DNA of 5,708 bases from Pseudomonadota bacterium (GTDB lineage: Bacteria; Desulfobacterota; BSN033; G020346125), in the NCBI GenBank assembly GCA_030673585.1, contig DAOVIU010000105.1, forward strand, positions 1-5,708, read 5' to 3'. Position numbers and translations under genes: made by a program. Below, in pieces: positions 1-5,708 of the stretch (the first letter of the stretch is position 1; every line of letters starts with the position of its first letter). The notes under the pieces were generated by a model. The model ran no database searches, was not told where the DNA came from, and saw nothing but the letters and a program-made list of their open reading frames with translations.

Positions 1-2072
1 CCGTGGCATTTGGCCACCTCTATCTCGGCCTCCCCCTGGACGTTAATGATCGGAACCTCGTAGGGACAGATCCGAACGCACGTTAGACAGGCTGCGCACT
101 TCTCCCCTTCAACCCGGGCCACGATTCCGCTTACGGTAATGTTCTCCTTGGAGAGCAACGTTGAAGCCCTCGCAGCCGCGGCATTTGCCTGTGAGATGGT
201 CTCGCTGATGAGCTTCGGGGCATGGGCAGAGCCGCAGACGTACATTCCATCGGAAGCCAAATCCACGGGCCTCAGTTTCATATGGGCCTCCAGGAAGAAA
301 TCCTCCGCTGTCCGCTGGATCTTCAGGAGCTTGGCCAATTCCTCGTTCTCCCTTGGGACGGCGGCCGAACTCAATACGAGGAGATCTGCATTGACCTCCA
401 TCCGCTCATCGAGGATGGAATCCATGAGGGAGATCATGAGCGAATCCCCGTCGACTCGAACCTCAGGCTTTTTCTCCGGCTCATAGTGGGCAAATCGAAT
501 TCCCGCTGACCTCGCCCTGGCATAGTGTTCCTCCATGAGACCATAGGTCCGAATATCCCGGTAGAGGATATGGAGTTCAGCTTGGGGATTGATTTCCTTC
601 AATTTCAGACCATTTTTGATGGCCGTACCGCAGCAGGTTCGGCTACAGTACGGCCGCTCCTCATCCCTCGAGCCCACGCACTGGATCATCACAACCCGCT
701 TCTTTTCAGCAACCTCCTCGGGTCTCTTAGCCATGAGCTCTTCGAACTCCATTTGGGTCATGACCCTTGGATCCTGCCCGTACAGATATTCCCGGGGCTT
801 CGCCTCCTCGGCCCCCGTGGCAACGATGACCGTACCGTGCTCGATCTTCCGGTACGTCATACCAGGGGCGATCATCAAGCCCGTGGTGAAATTCCCCTGG
901 GACCCGCTGAAGTCCACCACCAGGGCATTGGTGATTACGTGGATCAATGGATTCTCACGAACTCGTGCAATGGTCTCCTCCAAAAATGATTGGATATCCT
1001 CGCCCTCGAGGGTGGAGAAGATATTCCTCAAATGCCCCCCCAGTTCGGCCTCCTTTTCAATCAGGTATACCTCAAATCCCCCTTCACCCAACTTGAGGGC
1101 AGCCGTCATTCCCGCTATCCCCCCGCCGATGACCAACCCCTTCTGGATAACCTCCAGTGATTGCTCGGCCAGGGGTTCGATGAATTCAGCTCTGGCTACC
1201 GCCATGCGGACCAGGTCCTTGGCCTTCTCCGTAGCAGTCCCCTTATCGCGCATGTGCACCCAGGAACACTGATCCCGAATATTGGCCATCTCGAAGAGGA
1301 ATTTGTTCAACTGGGCTTCCCGTATGGTCTCCTGAAATAACGGCTCGTGGGTTCGCGGCGAACAGGAGGCAACGACTACCCGGTTGAGGCGGTGTTCGTC
1401 AATGGCTTCCTTTATCTTCTCCTGGGTATCCTGGGAACAGGTATAGAGATTCTGGTCGGCAAACTCCACGTTTGGAAGGGAACGTGCGTACTCCATCACC
1501 TCCGGGACATTCACGAAGCCGCCTATGTTTATCCCACAATGACAGACGAAGACGCCGATGCGGGGTTCTCCATCTCGAACGTCCAACTCCTCAGGGTACT
1601 CCTTCTTCACGGTGAGGGTACCCCTGGCCTCCGATATGACCCCCGAGGCGCAGGCCACCGCCCCACTGGCCTGAGCCACCGTCTCCGGAATATCCTTGGG
1701 ACCTTGAAAGGCACCACAGGCATAAATCCCTGGCCTCGAAGTGGAGAGAGGGGCCAGGGGATTCGTCTTGCAGAAACCGTATCGATCAACCTCCACCCCT
1801 ATCCTCTGGGCTAATTCGACCACTTTCTCTGAGGAGACCATGCCCACGGAAAGCACCGCCAGGTTGAACTCTTCCTCCCTGATCTCTCCCGCCTCGTCAA
1901 TATAGGTAACAACCAAGTCCTTCGTCTTAAACCGTTCCCTTATCCGTGACACCATGCAGCGAATGAACCGAACGCCATACTCCTCCTTTGCCCTTTCGTA
2001 GTAGAGGTCGAAGCCCTTCCCGTGAGCCCTCACGTCCATGTAGAAGATGGTGGGTTTTACGAATCCCACGTG
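1..2072 (-). CDS. hdrA: HdrA-like protein copy A, continuation after the in-frame TAA (3' end outside window)
   Basis: I translated this stretch codon by codon in the same frame as the preceding segment. All 690 codons are open and end in a partial codon at the window edge. It resumes the first flavin module at once (TIFYMDVRAHGKGFDLYYERA) and runs to PGIYACGAFQGPKDIPET. An HdrA N-domain-like section follows (GVFVCHCGINIGG near residue 460 to CSWVHM at about 556-561). Then come a second Rossmann flavin site (IGGGIAGM, 1107-1130), CVGSR...CSRTCC (630-680), and the C-terminal ferredoxin domain with CxxCxxCxxxCP at 66-98 and the first Cys of the second cluster at 6-8. By comparison with copy B, roughly 40-50 residues are missing beyond the window. 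I see no frameshift, second stop or loss of conserved cysteines. No convincing start with a ribosome binding site follows the TAA: the nearest candidates are GTG at 2067-2069 and ATG at 2037-2039. It is most simply the rest of the same gene, not an independent one. Confidence 0.9.
1410..1448 (-). repeat. 39-base direct repeat, copy in hdrA A (partner at 5278-5316)
   Basis: These 39 bases are identical to 5278-5316 and encode the LYTCSQDTQEKIK stretch of the HdrA N-domain-like section. The match is part of a collinear paralogy at an offset of about 3868-3870 bases between the two hdrA genes. It reflects gene duplication and is not a mobile or regulatory repeat. Confidence 0.9.
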
Positions 2073-2075
2073 TTA
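2073..2075 (-). other. In-frame TAA interrupting hdrA copy A
   Basis: The coding strand reads GCC AAG TAA CAC GTG. The frame is the same and conserved on both sides, so this is a substitution, not an indel. Around this point copy B reads KIKE, the second module of copy A reads KLKE, and here it reads IAK-stop; the distance to the following (I/L)-(F/L)-Y-x-D motif is the same in all three. The stop therefore sits on a conserved Glu, and GAA to TAA needs one G-to-T transversion. It is TAA, so it is neither a selenocysteine (TGA) nor a pyrrolysine (TAG) codon. Confidence 0.95.
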
Positions 2076-2933
2076 CTTGGCGATGATGGCTTCCTTCGTT
2101 GCATACATGCAGCAGATGGAGGAACAGTAATCGTTGCCGCACGAGATATCCCTCGACCCAACGCATTGAATGAAGGCGATCTTCTCCGGAATGGTTCCAT
2201 CGGAGGGCCTCAAAAGGTGGCCCCTGTAAGGGCCTGAAGCACTGAGCAATCTCTCGAACTCAATACTGGTGACTACGTTATCGAAGACACCGTATCCAAA
2301 CTCCGGCCTCTTTGCGGCATCGAAGACTTCATAGCCCGGGGATAGGATAATACTGCCGACCTCTATGGACTCGGTCCTTTCCCGATCGCCGTAATTCACG
2401 GCCTTGGCCAAACAAACCCTCTCGCAGAGGCCACATCCGATACACTGTTCCCGGTCGACGGCAAATACCTTGGGAACCGCCTGGGCATAATTGATGTAGA
2501 TGGCGGACCTGCGGCTCATCCCCTCATTGTAGGTATCGATGGCGCTGACGGGGCAGTGCTTGCTGCACTCGGCACATCCGGTACACTTCTCCTCATCTAT
2601 GTACCGAGGCCTTCTGATGAGGGTGACTTTAAAGTTGCCGGGTTCCCCTTCTACCGATTCCACCTCTGAGTTGGAGATAACCCGAATATTGATATGTCTT
2701 CCACACGCCACCAACTTGGGGGACATGATGCACATGGAACAGTCATTGGTGGGGAAGGTCTTATCCAGTTGAGCCATATACCCCCCGATGGTTGGGGAGT
2801 TATCGACGAGATAAACGAGGAAGCCCGCCTCGGCCAGATCGAGGGATGCTTGCATTCCACCAATTCCCCCTCCTACCACCAGTACGGCTCCGATCTTGCC
2901 ACCGTTTTTTTCCATCGCTTCCATGGATTTCAT
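2073..2933 (-). CDS. hdrA: HdrA-like protein copy A, N-terminal segment up to an in-frame TAA
   Basis: This is the first flavin module of a long HdrA-like protein, 286 residues before a premature TAA. I take the ATG at 2931-2933, which shares its A with the upstream TGA (TGATG) and has GGAG three bases upstream. A TTG one codon earlier and an ATG at 2922-2924 are alternatives. Residues 17-44 form the FAD Rossmann motif (GxGxxG at 21-26, acidic residue at 44). Residues 65-77 carry the HdrA cysteines CSMC...C. An inserted two-cluster ferredoxin domain follows, with CxxCxxCxxxCP at 117-128 and CxxCxxCxxxC at 164-174, the latter lacking the usual Pro. CVGSR at 257-261 and CSSICC at 270-275 are the next conserved cysteines. 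The stop comes 12 residues after the CC pair, in the middle of the flavoprotein fold, where no HdrA domain boundary is expected. On its own this product would hold the flavin N-half and inserted clusters but lack the rest of the FAD domain. Confidence 0.93.
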   Translation of the reverse strand: MKSMEAMEKNGGKIGAVLVVGGGIGGMQASLDLAEAGFLVYLVDNSPTIGGYMAQLDKTFPTNDCSMCIMSPKLVACGRHINIRVISNSEVESVEGEPGNFKVTLIRRPRYIDEEKCTGCAECSKHCPVSAIDTYNEGMSRRSAIYINYAQAVPKVFAVDREQCIGCGLCERVCLAKAVNYGDRERTESIEVGSIILSPGYEVFDAAKRPEFGYGVFDNVVTSIEFERLLSASGPYRGHLLRPSDGTIPEKIAFIQCVGSRDISCGNDYCSSICCMYATKEAIIAK

Positions 2934-2935
2934 CA
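2931..2935 (-). promoter_or_regulatory. TGATG stop/start overlap, mvhD to hdrA A
   Basis: The TGA of mvhD (2933-2935) shares one base with the ATG of hdrA A (2931-2933). GGAG lies three bases upstream of the ATG. This arrangement is typical of translational coupling and supports the ATG at 2933 over the TTG one codon earlier. Confidence 0.7.
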
Positions 2936-3742
2936 ACTCCGCACGTAGGTGGGGACTCTCCCCTCTCCCTCGTGTACGGCTATCCTCCCCTCCCCGATGA
3001 GGTCAACGAGATATGCCAATACCCGTTTTACCGTGAGCCCGAGGATCGATCCGATCTCCTCGGAGGAGAGTGATTTCCCATTGAGGAGCAAGGTGATATG
3101 GTTCTTGATGTACTCATCCTGAAGGGCCGATTCCATGAGCCCGTGGTATTCCTCCGGCCTCACCGTCTCCCCGTAGACGTTTTCCCCCTCCAGAAGCGCA
3201 TCTTCCTTTCCCACCAACCATCTGACCTTTTCCCCTTCCAATGCCCCTTTTGCCGCAAGGAGTCTCAGTCTCCCCTTTTCTTCCAGTTTCAATGGTCCCA
3301 AATCCCGGAGGGCTTCGGTGAAATTCCTTACCACTTCCGCGAATCGTTGTCCCTCTCCCGCCGAAACCCAATCCAGCATGAACCTGCCCGTCTCTATGCC
3401 TGCCATCTCCAATGCCTCTCCCGTAAGGCGCATCTTCTTCTCCGCCTGAATATTTCCCGTCAGATAATGACAATCCCCCGGGTGACATCCCAAGACCATC
3501 ACGCCATCGAAACCGGACAGGAGTCCCTCCGGAATAAAGATTGGATCAACCCTGCCGGAGCACATCACGCGGATGACTCGAATGGTGGGAGGATATTGAA
3601 ACCTGGATATACCGGCAAGGTCCGCACCCGCGTAAGCACACCAGTTACAGAGAAAGGCGAGAATCTTTGGCTGAAAATCCTGCTGCTGCATCGTCCTGAC
3701 AGCCTGTTTCGCTTTCTGGAGGTCTGGAATCACTTTCCTCAA
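2933..3742 (-). CDS. mvhD: MvhD-like [2Fe-2S] hydrogenase iron-sulfur subunit with C-terminal winged-helix-like extension
   Basis: This is an MvhD/FlpD-family electron-transfer subunit. In known complexes MvhD carries a [2Fe-2S] cluster that passes electrons between HdrA and a hydrogenase or formate dehydrogenase. The family domain spans about residues 25-150 and shows CNWCAYAGADLAG (Cys32, Cys35), MCSGRVDP (Cys61), GCHPGDCHY (Cys86, Cys91) and DWVSAGEGQRF. All five cysteines are encoded as Cys, with no selenocysteine codon. At 269 residues the protein is almost twice the length of a methanogen MvhD. The extra part ends in about 60 residues (roughly 207-269) that read like a winged helix-turn-helix, including SSEEIGSILGLTVKRVLAYL and a following basic hairpin. 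The given start is TTG, overlapping the upstream TGA as TTGA, with GGGAGGGG just upstream. A GTG at 3731-3733 and an ATG at 3689-3691 (giving 252 residues and starting just before the family domain) are real alternatives. It ends in TGA, overlapping the next ATG by one base. Confidence 0.95.
   Translation of the reverse strand: MRKVIPDLQKAKQAVRTMQQQDFQPKILAFLCNWCAYAGADLAGISRFQYPPTIRVIRVMCSGRVDPIFIPEGLLSGFDGVMVLGCHPGDCHYLTGNIQAEKKMRLTGEALEMAGIETGRFMLDWVSAGEGQRFAEVVRNFTEALRDLGPLKLEEKGRLRLLAAKGALEGEKVRWLVGKEDALLEGENVYGETVRPEEYHGLMESALQDEYIKNHITLLLNGKSLSSEEIGSILGLTVKRVLAYLVDLIGEGRIAVHEGEGRVPTYVRS
3739..3742 (-). promoter_or_regulatory. TTGA stop/start overlap, hdrA B to mvhD
   Basis: The TGA of hdrA B (3739-3741) overlaps a TTG candidate start for mvhD (3740-3742). 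GGGAGGGG lies directly upstream on the coding strand, closer than is usual for a Shine-Dalgarno site. If TTG is the start, translation is probably coupled; if the ATG at 3689-3691 is used, the genes are instead separated by a short spacer. Confidence 0.55.
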
Positions 3743-5708
3743 CCCCTCCCGGCCCCCTTACGGATCGGCATAAGGGCCTCGATCTGGGCAACCAGCTCCT
3801 CGTCCGAGAAGTGCCTCATGGTGATCGCTCTTTGCGGACAGCTGGCGCTGCAAACGCCGCATCCCTTACAGGAAGCGGCAATGGTCTCGGCCTTATCCCC
3901 ATGGTCGGTCTCCCTGACCCGAATGGCGCTGTAGGCACAGAGCGACTCGCAGAGGGCACACGCGATGCATTTCGTCTCATCCACTGATGAGATGATGGGC
4001 AGCACGCTGACGTAACCCTTGGAGAGCAACGTGACCGCCCTCGCCGCAGCGGCCTTGGCTTGAGAGATGGACTCACTGATCAATTTGGGAAAATGAGCCA
4101 TCCCCGCCAAAAAGATCCCGTCGGTGGCAAAATCCACGGGCCTCAACCTCATATGGGCTTCCAGGAAGAAGCCGTCCTCGGTGAGGGGAATCTTCAGGAG
4201 CTTTGCCAACTCCTCATTCCCTCGGGGAATAATGCCGGCCGATAAGACAAGCCGATCGGGATTCAGCACCATACGCTCGTTGGTGACCGGCTCCGTGAAG
4301 GAAAGGTTAATCGAGCCCGCCTCGATGGCGACCTGTGGCTTTTCCTGAGGATCATAGGGAATAAAGGTAATCCCCTCATTTCGAGCCTTGGTGTAGTATT
4401 TCTCCATGAGGCCATAGGTTCGAATATCCCGATAGAATATATAGACCTCCGCCTGCGGATTTCTCTCCTTGATCTTCAAACCGTTCTTTATGGCCAGACT
4501 GCAGCAGATGCGGCTACAATTGGGCCTCTCCTCGGTTCTGGACCCTACACATTGAATCATGGCGATGGTTTCGGTTTCGGAAAGAAAACCTTGATCACGG
4601 GCGATCATTTCCCCCAATTCCCTCTGGGTCATAACCCGGTCATCCTGCCCGTACAGATACTCGGAGGGCTTGAGCTCTTCCGCCCCTGTGGCCACGATCA
4701 CCGCCCCGTGCTCGAGCTCCTCTTCGGTGTCGTCGGGACTCCGAATCTTGGTTTTAAAGTTCCCCATGTACCCGGAAAACCCGGTCACCTCCGTATCCGT
4801 GAAGACGTGGATGCGCGGATGATCCGCCACATCCTGAACGGTCTTACGGAGCAGCTGCTGAACGTCATTCCCCTCCAAGGTCTCGGTCATGTGGCTCAGG
4901 TTTCCCCCTAACTCGGGACCCCTCTCCAGGAGATAGCAGTCAAACCCATGATTGGCCAGCTCCAGGGCGGAGGTCATGCCCGCCAGTCCTCCCCCGATGA
5001 CGAGACCTTTATCGATGACCTCTGCTACGGGCTCCTCCAGAGGTCTGGAGAGGCGGGCCTTGGCAACCGCCATCTGAACCAGTTCCTTCGCCTTCTCCGT
5101 TGCCTCTTCGGGCTCGTGCATATGCACCCACGAACATTGATCGCGGATATTGGACATTTCGAAGAGATACTTGTTGAGACCTATCTCTCGAATGGTCTCC
5201 TGAAACAGCGGCTCGTGAGTACGGGGTGAGCAGGAGGCAACCACCACCCGGTTCAAATCGTGTTCTTCCACCGCCTGCTTTATCTTCTCCTGGGTATCCT
5301 GGGAACAGGTATAGAGGTTCTCCTCCACGTAGACCACATCCTGCAGCCCCTTGGCGAATTCCCTCACCTGAGGCACATCCACGACGCCGCCGATGTTAAT
5401 CCCACAATGGCAGACGAAGATCCCGATACGGGGGTCCTCCTCCGATATATCCTTCTCGGGGGGGTACTCCTTTTCCCTGACGAGCGTCCCCCTGACCGAG
5501 GCGAGGGCAGATGAGGCGCTTGAAGCAGCTCCGCTTGCCTGAGCCACCGTCTCCGGGATATCCTTGGGTCCCTGAAAAGCCCCGCAGGCATAGATCCCCG
5601 GCCTTGAGGTAGCAAGGGGTGAGAACTCATCCGTCTTGCAGAACCCATAGGCATCGAATTCCAACCCCAGCTGTTCCCCCAGTTCACGCGCACCCTTGGG
5701 GGGAGTCA
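3739..5708 (-). CDS. hdrA: HdrA-like flavin/iron-sulfur protein, copy B (5' end outside window)
   Basis: This is a heterodisulfide reductase subunit A-like protein, a cytoplasmic FAD and [4Fe-4S] subunit of electron-bifurcating or confurcating complexes. The frame is open to the window edge, so the true start lies beyond 5708; about 655 codons are visible, ending in TGA. In order, the visible part holds the end of a first flavin module (PGIYACGAFQGPKDIPET, near 5545-5600) and an HdrA N-domain-like section running from FVCHCG (5401-5433) to CSWVHM (5119-5130). A second Rossmann flavin site follows (VIGGGLAGM, near 4975-5005), then the conserved CVGSR...CSRICC cysteine cluster (4501-4551). The C-terminal two-cluster ferredoxin domain has CxxCxxCxxxC at 3934-3969 and CxxCxxCxxxCP at 3838-3870. 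The second flavin module lacks the ferredoxin insertion seen in module 1 of copy A. The first C-terminal cluster motif ends in Cys-Ala, not Cys-Pro. The stop overlaps the start of the MvhD gene. The family call is firm; the physiological partner is unknown. Confidence 0.96.
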   Translation of the reverse strand, partial: TPPKGARELGEQLGLEFDAYGFCKTDEFSPLATSRPGIYACGAFQGPKDIPETVAQASGAASSASSALASVRGTLVREKEYPPEKDISEEDPRIGIFVCHCGINIGGVVDVPQVREFAKGLQDVVYVEENLYTCSQDTQEKIKQAVEEHDLNRVVVASCSPRTHEPLFQETIREIGLNKYLFEMSNIRDQCSWVHMHEPEEATEKAKELVQMAVAKARLSRPLEEPVAEVIDKGLVIGGGLAGMTSALELANHGFDCYLLERGPELGGNLSHMTETLEGNDVQQLLRKTVQDVADHPRIHVFTDTEVTGFSGYMGNFKTKIRSPDDTEEELEHGAVIVATGAEELKPSEYLYGQDDRVMTQRELGEMIARDQGFLSETETIAMIQCVGSRTEERPNCSRICCSLAIKNGLKIKERNPQAEVYIFYRDIRTYGLMEKYYTKARNEGITFIPYDPQEKPQVAIEAGSINLSFTEPVTNERMVLNPDRLVLSAGIIPRGNEELAKLLKIPLTEDGFFLEAHMRLRPVDFATDGIFLAGMAHFPKLISESISQAKAAAARAVTLLSKGYVSVLPIISSVDETKCIACALCESLCAYSAIRVRETDHGDKAETIAASCKGCGVCSASCPQRAITMRHFSDEELVAQIEALMPIRKGAGRG
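5278..5316 (-). repeat. 39-base direct repeat, copy in hdrA B (partner at 1410-1448)
   Basis: This is the second copy of the exact 39-base match, at the equivalent codons of the upstream hdrA gene. Third codon positions are also identical here, although the flanking sequence differs at many of them. Confidence 0.9.

Noticed and set aside
139..1814. Several plus-strand open frames opposite the 3' part of hdrA copy A.
   Set aside because: They are antisense to a continuous HdrA frame, show no recognisable domain, and overlap one another in different frames. They are shadows of the GC-rich coding strand.
2050..2069. Inverted repeat gtggg/cccac just downstream of the TAA, considered as a terminator or readthrough hairpin.
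   Set aside because: The stem is only 5 bp with a 10-base loop and no T-tract follows. It sits within conserved codons and is likely chance.
2073..2075. Recoding of the internal stop as selenocysteine or pyrrolysine, since some HdrA and MvhD relatives contain selenocysteine.
   Set aside because: The codon is TAA, not TGA or TAG, the aligned residue is Glu and not Cys, and the cysteine positions that can be selenocysteine in relatives are encoded as Cys here.
2073..2075. A non-standard genetic code in which TAA is sense.
   Set aside because: Only one in-frame TAA occurs among about 1900 codons, and both complete gene ends in the window use TGA, so there is no positive evidence for reassignment.
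2040..2110. A frameshift as the cause of the broken hdrA frame.
   Set aside because: Conserved HdrA residues lie in the same frame on both sides of the stop, with the same spacing as in two paralogous modules, so no base is gained or lost.
3098..3934. A 278-codon plus-strand open frame opposite mvhD and the end of hdrA copy B.
   Set aside because: It lies antisense to two clearly conserved genes, crosses their junction, and its translation has no family features.

Overview
The window is entirely protein-coding and all genes read on the minus strand, so transcription runs from position 5708 down to 1. It lies inside one operon of HdrA/MvhD-type flavin and iron-sulfur proteins. The order of transcription is: a long HdrA-like protein whose 5' end lies outside the window (hdrA copy B, 3739-5708), an MvhD-like [2Fe-2S] electron-transfer subunit (2933-3742), and a second long HdrA-like protein whose 3' end lies outside the window (hdrA copy A, 1-2933). 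There is no intergenic gap. The first junction is a TTGA overlap and the second a TGATG overlap, both typical of translational coupling. I see no promoter, terminator, RNA gene, mobile element or CRISPR array.

The gene content points to a strict anaerobe. Long, two-module HdrA proteins beside an MvhD of about 270 residues are typical of sulfate-reducing and syntrophic Desulfobacterota (former Deltaproteobacteria) and related uncultured lineages. Methanogens usually have a shorter HdrA and an MvhD of about 140 residues. The taxonomic call is an inference from architecture only. By family knowledge, HdrA carries the flavin used for electron bifurcation or confurcation, and MvhD links HdrA to an electron-donor or acceptor module such as a hydrogenase or formate dehydrogenase. 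No catalytic partner is visible here, so the substrate is unknown.

The main anomaly is in hdrA copy A. Its frame is broken by one in-frame TAA at 2073-2075, yet the same frame then stays fully open for 690 more codons to the window edge, and those codons encode well-conserved HdrA sequence. When the three HdrA flavin modules in the window are aligned around this site, the stop falls without any gap on a Glu that both other modules keep (GAG in copy B, GAA in the second module of copy A). One G-to-T change (GAA to TAA) explains it. It could be a sequencing or assembly error, a very recent nonsense mutation, or a readthrough or split-gene arrangement; the sequence alone cannot decide.

Other points of interest are the tandem pair of closely similar HdrA paralogues flanking one MvhD, the composite two-flavin-module architecture of each HdrA, and a winged-helix-like C-terminal extension on the MvhD.
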